Below are positions 9,767-19,295 of a DNA stretch of 64,000 bases, piece by piece. The notes beneath the pieces are model-generated. The model saw only the letters and a program-made list of their open reading frames with translations, was not told the DNA's origin and searched no databases. A program made the translations under genes and the position numbers. The DNA is from an uncultured Lachnospiraceae bacterium (lineage in GTDB: Bacteria > Bacillota > Clostridia > Lachnospirales > Lachnospiraceae): assembly GCA_947173495.1 (NCBI GenBank), contig CAMWFQ010000005.1, positions 62,001 through 126,000 on the forward strand. Reading direction: 5' to 3'. How positions within the stretch are numbered: the stretch's first letter is position 1; every line of letters begins with the position of its first letter.

Positions 9767-9854
9767 CGAGTAGGGAAGAGCTATCTTCCCCTACTCGCGT
9801 GCGGGGCGCACGTTGCGTCAGCAATAACTTCATCTGTGCGCCCCTGCGCATAAA
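9767..9854 (+). repeat. Dispersed hairpin repeat copy 3 (full)
   Basis: Near-identical to copy 2: cgagtagggaagagctatcttcccctactcg then ggggcgcacgttgcgtcagcaataacttcatctgtgcgcccctgcgcat. Confidence 0.9.
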
Positions 9855-9858
9855 AAAT

Positions 9859-9946
9859 CAAGTAGGGAAGAGTTATCTTCCCCTGCTTGCCGCGCGCCCC
9901 ATGTGCCGCTTTAGCGGCATACTTCTTCTGCATGGGGCTGCGCATA
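9859..9946 (+). repeat. Dispersed hairpin repeat copy 4 (full, tandem with copy 3)
   Basis: caagtagggaagagttatcttcccctgcttg (paired change G-C to A-T in stem A); gccccatg-tgccgctttagcggca-tacttcttct-gcatggggc. Confidence 0.9.
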
Positions 9947-9974
9947 AAAAGGACGGAATGCCCGTCCTTTTTGC
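9946..9974. terminator. Intrinsic terminator
   Basis: aaaaaggacgg aatgc ccgtcctttttg. Confidence 0.75.
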
Positions 9975-10028
9975 GTGAATGGAAATGTAGAAATCATATC
10001 CAGTTGTTATAGTTATGAGGAATGCCAG

Positions 10029-12119
10029 ATGAAAGGTTCAGATGACATTATAACTTTAAAGGGAATCGGGGAAAAGACAGCAAAACTGTTTTACAGAATG
10101 GGAATCCACACCGTTCAGGAGATGTTGTTTTATTACCCAAGAGATTATCAGGCGTTTAAAGCGCCAGTGAAACTCGCGGAAGCAGGTGAGGAGACAGTCA
10201 CTCTGGAGCTGTTCCTGACAGGAGATTTTAAGTGGAAAAAAATAAAAAATCTCTCTGTCGGATCCGGATATGCCAGTGATGGCTCGGACAGGGTATCTAT
10301 CACCTATTTTAATACCCCATATCTGAAAAAAAGGCTTTCTGCGGGGAGCAGCTGGCTGTTTCGGGGAAAAGTCAGATCGGACAGGGGAAAATATCATATG
10401 GACCAGCCAAAGCTTTATACCTGGGAAGAATATGAGGAGCTCTCAGGGAAGCTTTGGCCGTGTTATGGTCTGACACAGGGGCTTACCAACCGAATGGTCA
10501 TAAAGGCGGTAGAACAGGTGCTGGCAGGCTTTGTGTATGGAGACACCTCCGATTCGTATTCGGAAAATGAGTTTTGGGAGATCCTTCCGGAGGAAGTAAT
10601 CAGAAAATATAATCTTATGTCCAGGAAGGAGGCATTTGGACAGATTCATTTTCCAAGGGACAGAGATACGCTCCGTGAGGCGCGCAGGAGGCTGGCGTTT
10701 GAGGAATTCTTTTTATTTCTGATCTGTGTCAGAAGAATGAAGGATTATAATGAGACACTTATGACAGATTATTTGATGATAGAGACCGCTTTTTGCAGCC
10801 GCCTGCTGGAGGCGCTCCCTTATCGTCTGACCAATGCCCAGCTTAATGCCTGGAAGGAGATTGTACAGGATCTGACCAGCGGCAGAAGCATGAACCGGTT
10901 AATTCAGGGGGATGTGGGATCGGGGAAAACAATACTGGCATTTCTGGCGCTTTTACTTACTGTAAGCAACGGGTTTCAGGGAGCGCTGATGGCACCTACA
11001 GAGATCCTTGCAGCGCAACATTTTGAAGCTCTCAGCAATATGAAAGTGCAATACAATCTTCCCTTTAAGCCGGTTTTGTTAACAGGTTCTCTTCAGACGG
11101 CGGCCAGAAAAGAAATTTACCGTGAAATAGAAGCGGGAGAAGCCAATGTGATCATAGGAACCCATGCATTGATTCAGGAAAAGGTCAATTATCAAAATCT
11201 GGCACTGGTTATTACCGATGAACAGCACAGGTTCGGTGTCCGGCAGAGAGAGAGCTTCTGTGAGAAAGGCGGAGGAGCGCATGTCCTGGTGATGAGTGCA
11301 ACGCCAATTCCCAGAACGCTGGCCATGATTCTCTATGGAGATATGCATTTGTCGGTGATCGATGAACTGCCGGCAGGACGGATTCCTGTCAAAAACTGTG
11401 TGGTGGGGACATCGTACCGTCCCAAAGCCTATGAGTTTATTGCCAGGGAAGTGAGAAAAGGAAACCAGGCTTATGTGATCTGCCCTATGGTGGAGGCGGG
11501 GGAAGAGGAAACAGCGCTGGAGAATGTGATAGACTATGGAGAAAAGCTCCGAAAGGAGCTGCCTGCGGATATTCACGTGGAGATCCTTCACGGAAAGATG
11601 AAGGCGGCGGAAAAGAAACGGATTATGGAAGCCTTTTCGTCAGGAAATGTCCATGTTCTGGTATCGACCACAGTGATAGAGGTAGGTATCAATGTGCCGG
11701 CGGCGACGGTGATGATGATTGAAAATGCGGAAAGGTTCGGCCTTGCCCAGCTTCATCAGCTGAGAGGGAGGATCGGCAGGGGAAATGAGCAGTCTTACTG
11801 TATTTTTATCAGCGGAACGGATAATGAACAGTCGCTGGAGAGACTGAAAATACTGAACCGGTCCAACGATGGGTTTTATATTGCCCGGGAGGATCTGAAA
11901 CTGAGAGGCCCGGGAGATCTGTTCGGGATCCGGCAGAGCGGCGTTATGGACTTCCGGATCGCAGATGTCTATCAGGATGCAGAAATCCTGGAAAAAGCCA
12001 GTGACGCGGTGAATGACATTCTGGCGGCGGATCAGGCGCTGAATGCGGAAAAATACGCAGGACTGAAGCGGTACCTGAATGAAAATGCTGGAAATTTTGT
12101 TGACTTTAGAACCATCTGA
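10029..12119 (+). CDS. recG: ATP-dependent DNA helicase RecG
   Basis: IQGDVGSGKTILAFLALL, APTEILAAQH, TDEQHRFGVRQRE, MSATPIPRTLA, QLRGRIGRG. Confidence 0.95.
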   Translation: MKGSDDIITLKGIGEKTAKLFYRMGIHTVQEMLFYYPRDYQAFKAPVKLAEAGEETVTLELFLTGDFKWKKIKNLSVGSGYASDGSDRVSITYFNTPYLKKRLSAGSSWLFRGKVRSDRGKYHMDQPKLYTWEEYEELSGKLWPCYGLTQGLTNRMVIKAVEQVLAGFVYGDTSDSYSENEFWEILPEEVIRKYNLMSRKEAFGQIHFPRDRDTLREARRRLAFEEFFLFLICVRRMKDYNETLMTDYLMIETAFCSRLLEALPYRLTNAQLNAWKEIVQDLTSGRSMNRLIQGDVGSGKTILAFLALLLTVSNGFQGALMAPTEILAAQHFEALSNMKVQYNLPFKPVLLTGSLQTAARKEIYREIEAGEANVIIGTHALIQEKVNYQNLALVITDEQHRFGVRQRESFCEKGGGAHVLVMSATPIPRTLAMILYGDMHLSVIDELPAGRIPVKNCVVGTSYRPKAYEFIAREVRKGNQAYVICPMVEAGEEETALENVIDYGEKLRKELPADIHVEILHGKMKAAEKKRIMEAFSSGNVHVLVSTTVIEVGINVPAATVMMIENAERFGLAQLHQLRGRIGRGNEQSYCIFISGTDNEQSLERLKILNRSNDGFYIAREDLKLRGPGDLFGIRQSGVMDFRIADVYQDAEILEKASDAVNDILAADQALNAEKYAGLKRYLNENAGNFVDFRTI

Positions 12120-12185
12120 AAGTAAGATATACTTGCATATTCAGAAAAACATAAGAATGATATAAAACGAAAGGATTGAAATAAA

Positions 12186-13052
12186 TTGAGCAGGAAGGTT
12201 GCAGTTGTAACGGATTCCAACAGCGGAATCACACAGAAACAGGCAAAGGAAATGGGAGTTTTTGTGCTTCCCATGCCCTTTATGATCAATGAAGAAACTT
12301 TTTTTGAAGATATTACACTCGACCAGGAGGGATTTTATAAGCGGCTGGAGAGTGGTGCAAATGTGGTCACCAGCCAGCCTTCCCCGGAATCGGTAATGGA
12401 TCTGTGGAAAGAGATCCTGAAGGAATATGATGAGATTGTTCATATTCCCATGAGCAGCGGCCTTTCGGGGTCCTGTCAGAGTGCCCTGATGCTTGCGGAG
12501 GATTTCGACAAAAAGGTGCAGGTGGTGAACAATCAGAGAATTTCAGTTACCCAGAGGCAGTCTGTTATAGATGCAAAGCTTCTCTCGGAAAGAGGAATGA
12601 ATGCAGAGCAGATCAAAGAATTTCTGGAGAATGACAAATTTAATTCCAGTATCTATATCATGCTGGATACGCTGTACTATCTGAAGAAGGGCGGGAGGAT
12701 CACACCTGCAGCGGCGGCCATTGGAAGCATTCTGAGGCTGAAGCCTGTTTTGCAGATTCAGGGAGAAAAGCTGGACGCTTTCGCCAAGGCAAGGACTGCC
12801 AATCAGGGAAAATCCATCATGATAAATGCTATCAGAAACGATATGGAAAACCGGTTTGGCGGCGCGTCGGCAGACAACATCTGGCTGATGGTTGCCTATA
12901 CGAAGGATCTGGAGGCGGCGAAACAGTTTTCACAGGAACTTTTAAAAGAATTTCCGGGTTTTGATCTTGTGATCAATCCCCTTTCCTTAAGTGTGGCCTG
13001 TCATATCGGACCGGGGTCTCTGGCAGTGGCCTGCAGTAAAAAGATCCGTTAA
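12186..13052 (+). CDS. DegV family protein (FakB-like fatty acid binding)
   Basis: VAVVTDSNSGI..., TSQPSPESVMDLWKE, IPMSSGLSGSCQSA, LKKGGRITPAAAAIGSILRLKPVLQI. Confidence 0.9.
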   Translation: MSRKVAVVTDSNSGITQKQAKEMGVFVLPMPFMINEETFFEDITLDQEGFYKRLESGANVVTSQPSPESVMDLWKEILKEYDEIVHIPMSSGLSGSCQSALMLAEDFDKKVQVVNNQRISVTQRQSVIDAKLLSERGMNAEQIKEFLENDKFNSSIYIMLDTLYYLKKGGRITPAAAAIGSILRLKPVLQIQGEKLDAFAKARTANQGKSIMINAIRNDMENRFGGASADNIWLMVAYTKDLEAAKQFSQELLKEFPGFDLVINPLSLSVACHIGPGSLAVACSKKIR

Positions 13053-13091
13053 AGAACGGCCTGAATATAGGCAGAATGGAGATTAATTAGC

Positions 13092-15011
13092 ATGGCGAAG
13101 GCGGTTTATGATGCTTCAAGCATTACAGTACTGGAAGGACTGGAGGCAGTCAGAAAAAGGCCTGGGATGTATATCGGCAGTGTTTCTACCAGAGGGTTAA
13201 ACCATTTGATTTACGAGCTTGTGGATAATGCAGTGGACGAGCATCTGGCGGGATATTGTGACAGGATCAGCGTAACGCTTGAGGCGGACGGATCCGCCAC
13301 TGTGGAGGATAACGGACGGGGAATTCCTGTGGGAATGCATGAAAAGGGAGTCAGTGCAGAGCGTCTGGTATTCACGACCCTGCATGCAGGAGGCAAATTC
13401 GATGATTCTGCTTACAAAACCAGCGGAGGCCTGCACGGAGTGGGCTCCTCCGTTGTAAATGCATTGTCCACTTATTTGACTGTACAGGTCAAAAATGGCG
13501 GTTACCTTTATGAAGACCGGTATGAGCGCGGAAATCCGGTAATTGAATTAAAAGATGGGCTTCTTCCGGTACTGGGCAGAGCCAAAGGGAGCGGAACCAG
13601 AATCAACTTTCTTCCGGATGATACAATTTTTGACAAGACCCGCTTCAAAGAAGATGAAATTAAAAGCCGGATGCATGAGACTTCTTATTTGAATCCGGAA
13701 CTTACCATTGTCTTTGAGGATAAAAGGAAGGAAGAGACAGAACATATTGAATATCATGAACCGGAAGGAATTATCGGATTCATCCGGGATATGAACAAGT
13801 CTTCAGAGAGCGTCTGCGATGTCATTTATTTCAGGGGGGAGAGTGATGGAATCTCCGTAGAAGGTGCTTTTCAGTACACCAATGAGTTCCACGAAAACGT
13901 CCTGGGTTTTTGTAATAATATTTATAATTCGGAAGGGGGAACCCACCTTACCGGATTTAAGGCTTCTTTTACGAATATCATCAATACCTATGCCAGAGAA
14001 CTGAATATTCTGAAAGAAAAGGATGCAAACTTTACCGGAACGGATGTAAGGAACGGAATGACGGCGGTGATATCGTTAAAGCACCCGGATCCCCGGTTTG
14101 AGGGACAGACCAAGACCAAGCTGGATAATCAGGATGCTTCCAAAGTGGTATCCAAGGTGACAGGCGAGGAGCTGGTCCGCTATTTTGACCGGAATCTGGA
14201 AACGCTGAAAAATATTATTGGCTGTGCGGAGAAGGCGGCTAAGATCCGCAAGAGCGAGGAGAAGGCCAGAACCAACATGCTTTCGAAGCAGAAGTTCTCA
14301 TTTGACTCGAACGGAAAGCTTGCCAACTGTGAATCCAGGGATGCCAAAAAGTGCGAAATCTTTATTGTAGAGGGAGATTCTGCAGGGGGCAGTGCCAAAA
14401 ATGCGAGAAACCGCGCCTATCAGGCTATTTTACCCATTCGGGGCAAGATCCTGAATGTGGAGAAGGCAAGCATTGACAAAGTATTGGCAAATGCGGAGAT
14501 CAAGACTATGATCAATGCGTTTGGATGCGGATTCTCGGAAGGATACGGCAATGACTTTGATATTTCAAAACTTCGTTACGATAAGATCATTGTTATGGCG
14601 GATGCAGATGTGGACGGGGCGCATATTTCCAACCTTCTTCTCACCCTGTTTTACCGCTTTATGCCGGAACTGATCTATGAAGGGCATGTATATATTGCCA
14701 TGCCGCCGCTTTATAAAGTGATGCCTGCCAGGGGGAAGGAAGAGTATCTCTATGACGATAAGGCGTTAGAGCGTTACAGAAAGCGGCACAAGGGTTCCTT
14801 TACGCTGCAGAGATATAAGGGCCTTGGAGAGATGGACGCCACCCAGCTCTGGGAGACCACCCTGAATCCGGAGACGAGAATTTTAAAACAGGTTGAAATT
14901 CAGGATGCCCGCATGGCTTCGGAGGTAACAGAACTTTTGATGGGGACAGAGGTTCCGCCCCGTAAGGCATTTATCTATGAGCATGCGGTTGACGCGGAGC
15001 TTGATATATAG
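13092..15011 (+). CDS. DNA topoisomerase IV/gyrase subunit B (type IIA, ATP-hydrolysing)
   Basis: RKRPGMYIGS, VDNAVDEHLAGYCD, TLHAGGKFDDSAYKTSGGLHGVG, EGDSAGGSAK, RYKGLGEM. Confidence 0.9.
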   Translation: MAKAVYDASSITVLEGLEAVRKRPGMYIGSVSTRGLNHLIYELVDNAVDEHLAGYCDRISVTLEADGSATVEDNGRGIPVGMHEKGVSAERLVFTTLHAGGKFDDSAYKTSGGLHGVGSSVVNALSTYLTVQVKNGGYLYEDRYERGNPVIELKDGLLPVLGRAKGSGTRINFLPDDTIFDKTRFKEDEIKSRMHETSYLNPELTIVFEDKRKEETEHIEYHEPEGIIGFIRDMNKSSESVCDVIYFRGESDGISVEGAFQYTNEFHENVLGFCNNIYNSEGGTHLTGFKASFTNIINTYARELNILKEKDANFTGTDVRNGMTAVISLKHPDPRFEGQTKTKLDNQDASKVVSKVTGEELVRYFDRNLETLKNIIGCAEKAAKIRKSEEKARTNMLSKQKFSFDSNGKLANCESRDAKKCEIFIVEGDSAGGSAKNARNRAYQAILPIRGKILNVEKASIDKVLANAEIKTMINAFGCGFSEGYGNDFDISKLRYDKIIVMADADVDGAHISNLLLTLFYRFMPELIYEGHVYIAMPPLYKVMPARGKEEYLYDDKALERYRKRHKGSFTLQRYKGLGEMDATQLWETTLNPETRILKQVEIQDARMASEVTELLMGTEVPPRKAFIYEHAVDAELDI

Positions 15012-15040
15012 CAGGTAAGAGACCTGAGATGTGAGGAAAT

Positions 15041-17278
15041 ATGGAAGAAAAGATCATTAAAACCGAATATTCTGAAGTAATGCAGAAATCGTTTATTGAT
15101 TATGCCATGAGTGTGATTGTTCAGAGAGCCCTGCCGGATGCCCGGGATGGTCTTAAGCCTGTTCAGAGAAGAGTTCTGTATGATATGCATGAGCTGGGGA
15201 TCCGTTATGACAGACCTTACCGGAAGAGCGCGCGTATTGTGGGAGATACCATGGGTAAGTATCATCCCCATGGAGACAGCTCTATTTATGAAGCGCTGGT
15301 CGTAATGACCCAGGATTTCAAAAAGGGTCTTCCACTGGTGGATGGCCATGGCAATTTCGGCAATATAGAAGGGGATGGCGCTGCCGCTATGCGGTATACA
15401 GAGGCGCGTCTTGAGAAAATCACCCAGGAGGCTTTTCTGTCTGACCTTGATAAGGATGTGGTGGATTTTGCCCCTAATTTTGACGAGACAGAAAAGGAGC
15501 CTTCCGTTCTTCCTGTGAAGTTTCCGAACCTTCTGGTAAACGGGTCGGAGGGAATTGCGGTAGGGATGACGACCAGTATCCCCCCTCACAACCTGGGCGA
15601 GGTGGCGGAGGCCATGAAAGCCTATATGCTGGATGAGAACATTACTACGAAAGGGCTTATGAAATATATCAAAGGGCCGGATTTCCCTACAGGAGGTATT
15701 GTCATCAATCAAGATGATCTTCTGGAAATTTATGAAAAGGGTACCGGCAGAATCAGGCTCAGAGGCCGGGTAGAGATCGAGAAGGGAAAGGGCGGAAGAA
15801 CCAATGTGGTTATCAGTCAGATCCCCTACACGATGATCGGTGCCAATATTTCCAAGTTTCTCATGGATGTGGCGTCTCTCGCAGAGTCCAAGAAAACGCA
15901 GGACATTGTGGATATCTCCAATCAGTCTTCTAAGGAAGGGATCCGGATTGTCATCGAGCTGAAAAAAGAAGCGGATGCGGATAACTTTATCAATATGCTC
16001 TACAAAAAAACCAGGCTGGAGGATACCTTTGGCGTCAATATGCTTGCCATTGCCGAAGGACGTCCGGAAACTATGGGACTGAAGCAGATTATCCGGCATA
16101 ATGTGGAGTTTCAGTTCCAGACAGCCACCAGAAAATATACCACCCTTCTGGCCCGGGAGCGGGAGAGAAAAGAGATCCAGGAGGGATTGATCAGAGCATG
16201 CAACGTGATTGATCTGATTATCGAGATCCTGCGGGGATCCAAGGACAGGGCGATGGCGAAGAGCTGTCTGGTGGAAGGAAATGTGACGGGGATCAAATTC
16301 CGTTCCAGAGAGTCAAAGATTATGGCGGCGCAGCTGAACTTTACGGAAAAGCAGGCAAATGCCATACTGGAGATGCGTTTATATAAGCTGATTGGATTAG
16401 AGCTTGAGGCTCTGATCAATGAACATGAGGAGACGATGGCGAATATCTATCGCTATGAGGACATTCTGGACAGACGGGATTCAATGGCCCAGGTGATTAT
16501 CAATGATCTGGAGGAGATCAGAAGAAATTACAGCCGTCCTAGAAGAACCAGGATCGAAAACGCCGCCGAAGCCGTTTATGTGGAGAAGCAGGCGGAAGAA
16601 ATGGAAGTATGCTTCCTTATGGACCGGTTTGGCTATGCAAGAACCATTGATATGGCAGCTTATGAGAGGAATAAGGAAGCGGCCGACGCAGAAAACAAAT
16701 ATGTTTTTCCCTGTAAAAATACGGGCAGAGTATGTATTTTTACCAATACCGGACAGCTCTATACTCTGAAAGTGGCGGATCTCCCTTATGGAAAATTCCG
16801 GGATAAAGGAGTTCCCATCGACAATGTAAGCAATTTCAACGGAGAAAAGGAACAGGTGGTGGCGGTGGAGAGCCAGACCAGTTTAAATATTTACCGAATG
16901 ATCTTCATCACAAGACTGGGGATGATGAAGGTTGTAAATGGCGGTGAATTCGATGTTGCCAAAAGAACGGTTGCAGCCACCAAATTGCTGGAAGGCGACG
17001 AAGTGGTGAATGTGGCCGTCCTGCTGGATCAGAAGCAGATCATTCTGCAGAGCGCAGAAGGATATTTCCTGAAATTTAATGTGGAGGAAATTCCTGAAAA
17101 AAAGAAGAACGCCATTGGTGTGCGGGGGATGAAGCTGGGAGAAAAGGATGGAATAGAAGCAGTCTATTATACACGCAGCGGAGCGGAACAGATGATAGAA
17201 TATAACGGAAAGCCCCTCGACCTGAACCGGATGAAAACAGCCAGAAGAGATGGAAAGGGAACAAAAGTAAGGGTGTAA
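15041..17278 (+). CDS. DNA topoisomerase IV/gyrase subunit A
   Basis: RALPDARDGLKPVQRRVLY, KYHPHGDSSIYEALV, QNAIG-type core, beta-pinwheel CTD (GVRGMKLGEKDG). Confidence 0.9.
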   Translation: MEEKIIKTEYSEVMQKSFIDYAMSVIVQRALPDARDGLKPVQRRVLYDMHELGIRYDRPYRKSARIVGDTMGKYHPHGDSSIYEALVVMTQDFKKGLPLVDGHGNFGNIEGDGAAAMRYTEARLEKITQEAFLSDLDKDVVDFAPNFDETEKEPSVLPVKFPNLLVNGSEGIAVGMTTSIPPHNLGEVAEAMKAYMLDENITTKGLMKYIKGPDFPTGGIVINQDDLLEIYEKGTGRIRLRGRVEIEKGKGGRTNVVISQIPYTMIGANISKFLMDVASLAESKKTQDIVDISNQSSKEGIRIVIELKKEADADNFINMLYKKTRLEDTFGVNMLAIAEGRPETMGLKQIIRHNVEFQFQTATRKYTTLLARERERKEIQEGLIRACNVIDLIIEILRGSKDRAMAKSCLVEGNVTGIKFRSRESKIMAAQLNFTEKQANAILEMRLYKLIGLELEALINEHEETMANIYRYEDILDRRDSMAQVIINDLEEIRRNYSRPRRTRIENAAEAVYVEKQAEEMEVCFLMDRFGYARTIDMAAYERNKEAADAENKYVFPCKNTGRVCIFTNTGQLYTLKVADLPYGKFRDKGVPIDNVSNFNGEKEQVVAVESQTSLNIYRMIFITRLGMMKVVNGGEFDVAKRTVAATKLLEGDEVVNVAVLLDQKQIILQSAEGYFLKFNVEEIPEKKKNAIGVRGMKLGEKDGIEAVYYTRSGAEQMIEYNGKPLDLNRMKTARRDGKGTKVRV

Positions 17279-17296
17279 TGCAGAAAGGAAAAGAAG

Positions 17297-17854
17297 ATGC
17301 GTGTGATAGCAGGCAGAGCCAGAAGCCTGAAACTGAAAGCACCGGATGGAATGGATACCAGACCTACAACAGACAGGATTAAGGAGACGCTGTTCAATAT
17401 CCTTCAGGGAGAGATAGAAGGCTGTATTTTTGCAGATCTGTTTGCGGGAAGCGGAGGGATCGGCATAGAGGCCTTAAGCCGGGGAGCGGAACATGCCTAC
17501 TTTGTGGAGAACCGGAAAGAGGCGTATCTCTGTATCAGGGATAACCTTGTCTCCACGGGATTTGCAGATCAGGCTACCGTGCTGAAACAGGATGTTTTAA
17601 GTGCGCTGTATCAGATCAGAGAAAAGAATGTGGATATTATTTTTATGGATCCTCCGTATCAGCAGGGGCTTGAGGAAAGGGTTTTTGAGGCGCTTTCCCG
17701 GATGTCCTGGCTGACGGAAGAGACGTTGCTGATCCTTGAGGCGGACATAGGCAGAAACACAGACTTCCTGGCGAATCTGGGGTACCAGGTAATCAGAGAA
17801 AAGCGCTATAAAACCAACAAACATGTATTTATACGGAAAAGAGGAGATTTATGA
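17297..17854 (+). CDS. rsmD: 16S rRNA (guanine(966)-N(2))-methyltransferase RsmD
   Basis: [42 protein letters not shown]. Confidence 0.95.
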   Translation: MRVIAGRARSLKLKAPDGMDTRPTTDRIKETLFNILQGEIEGCIFADLFAGSGGIGIEALSRGAEHAYFVENRKEAYLCIRDNLVSTGFADQATVLKQDVLSALYQIREKNVDIIFMDPPYQQGLEERVFEALSRMSWLTEETLLILEADIGRNTDFLANLGYQVIREKRYKTNKHVFIRKRGDL

Positions 17855-18333
17855 AATCAGCAATCTATCCCGGGAGCTTTGACCCGGTTACTTATGGACA
17901 TCTGGATGTGATAAGACGCGCTGCGGAAATATTCGATGGATTAACGGTGAGTGTTTTGAATAATAGACTAAAGACTCCATTGTTTTCTGTGGAAGAACGT
18001 GTTAAGATATTACAGGAGGCAGTCAAAGATCTTCCCAATGTAACGGTAGAATCTTTCAGCGGACTGCTTGTGGATTATACGAAATCCAGAGGAGTCCATG
18101 TAGTGATCAGAGGACTGCGTGCGATCACCGATTTTGAATATGAGCTTCAGAACGCACAGACAAATGCCAAGCTTTCAAACGGAGAGCTGGATACCGTTTT
18201 CCTTACCACCAGTCTGGAATATGCCTATTTGAGCTCCTCCAGTGTGAAAGAGATTGCAAGCTTTCAGGGCGATATTTCCATGTGTGTGCCTGATTTTGTA
18301 GCGAAGCTCGTATATCAGAAATTTGGTTTTTAA
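17851..18333 (+). CDS. coaD: Pantetheine-phosphate adenylyltransferase
   Basis: [48 protein letters not shown]. Confidence 0.95.
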   Translation: MKSAIYPGSFDPVTYGHLDVIRRAAEIFDGLTVSVLNNRLKTPLFSVEERVKILQEAVKDLPNVTVESFSGLLVDYTKSRGVHVVIRGLRAITDFEYELQNAQTNAKLSNGELDTVFLTTSLEYAYLSSSSVKEIASFQGDISMCVPDFVAKLVYQKFGF

Positions 18334-18357
18334 TGAAGAGTAGACGGGGGAAAGCGC

Positions 18358-18981
18358 ATGAGCAGCAGAATCGAACAGTTAATCGACGAGATTGAGGAGT
18401 ATATTGATGGTTGCAAATATCAGCCTCTTTCCAATACTAAGATTATTGTAAATAAAGAGGAGATCGATGAACTTCTCAGGGAGCTGCGTATGAAGACCCC
18501 TGATGAGATCAAACGGTATCAGAAGATCATCAGCAATAAGGAGGCAATCTTGAGTGATGCCCGCGCCAAGGCGGAGGCTTTGATTAATGATGCCACACTG
18601 CATACCAATGAACTGATTAATGAGCATGAGATTATGCAGCAGGCTTACGCTCAGGCCAATGAGGTGGTGAAGATGGCTACCCAGCAGGCTCAGGATATTC
18701 TTGATAATGCTACGATAGAGGCCAATAATATGCGTATGGCGGCCATGCAGTATACAGATGATATTCTTGCCAATATTGATCAACTTATCAATCAGGCAAT
18801 GCGGACCACAACAGAGCATTATGAGAGCTTTTTCGGGGCGCTGAATCATTACAGCGATGTGGTCAATGCCAACAGAGTGGAGCTGAATCCTCCGGAAGCG
18901 GATGAGTATACAGGCGGAGAGGATCAAAAATCTTCGGAAGGATCCGGAGGCGGTGAGAATCTGAATCTTGATATGATCTGA
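18358..18981 (+). CDS. Coiled-coil protein (vacuolar ATPase subunit H-like/DivIVA-like)
   Basis: Alanine/glutamine-rich helical repeats (ARAKAEALINDA..., ANEVVKMATQQAQDILDNA). Confidence 0.65.
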   Translation: MSSRIEQLIDEIEEYIDGCKYQPLSNTKIIVNKEEIDELLRELRMKTPDEIKRYQKIISNKEAILSDARAKAEALINDATLHTNELINEHEIMQQAYAQANEVVKMATQQAQDILDNATIEANNMRMAAMQYTDDILANIDQLINQAMRTTTEHYESFFGALNHYSDVVNANRVELNPPEADEYTGGEDQKSSEGSGGGENLNLDMI

Positions 18982-18983
18982 TA

Positions 18984-19025
18984 GGATCTGGCTTACATTC
19001 ATTAACTGTAAGCCGGATCTTTTTT
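18984..19025 (+). terminator. Intrinsic terminator
   Basis: ggatctggcttaca ttcattaac tgtaagccggatcttttt. Confidence 0.85.
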
Positions 19026-19113
19026 ATGCGCAGGCCCGCATAAGGAAATTTGCTGCTAACGCAGCATGCGGGCCGCACGGCGAGTAGGGGAAGATAAATC
19101 TTCCCTCCTCGAT
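19026..19113 (-). repeat. Dispersed hairpin repeat copy 5 (full)
   Basis: atgcgcaggcccgcat-aaggaaatt-tgctgctaacgcagc-atgcgggccgcacgg then cgagtaggggaagataaatcttccctcctcg. Confidence 0.9.
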
Positions 19114-19114
19114 T

Positions 19115-19199
19115 GTGCAGGGGCACCCAGAGGAAAAATGTCAGCAGAAGCTGACGGGTGCCCGGGCGCGAGTAGGGGAGAAAAGCATCCCCTACTCGA
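19115..19199 (-). repeat. Dispersed hairpin repeat copy 6 (full, tandem)
   Basis: gtgcaggggcaccc-agaggaaaaat-gtcagcagaagctgac-gggtgcccgggcgcgagtaggggagaaaagcatcccctactcg. Confidence 0.9.
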
Positions 19200-19200
19200 T

Positions 19201-19283
19201 TGCGCAGGCCCGCATAAGGAAATTTGTTGCTTACGCAGCATGCGCCCCGCGCGCGAGCAGGGAGAAAGCCTTCCCTGCTCGAT
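19201..19283 (-). repeat. Dispersed hairpin repeat copy 7 (full, tandem; mixed outer-stem arms)
   Basis: tgcgcaggcccgcataaggaaatttgttgcttacgcagcatgcgccccgcgcgcgagcagggagaaagccttccctgctcg. Confidence 0.9.
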
Positions 19284-19295
19284 TTCCCTGCCTGA

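Noticed and set aside
14975-16099. 374-aa minus-strand ORF
   Set aside because: Fully antisense to the topoisomerase subunit A gene; shadow ORF.
19026-19283. Possible CRISPR array
   Set aside because: Units are adjacent without unique spacers, are palindromic with variable arms, and no cas genes are nearby.
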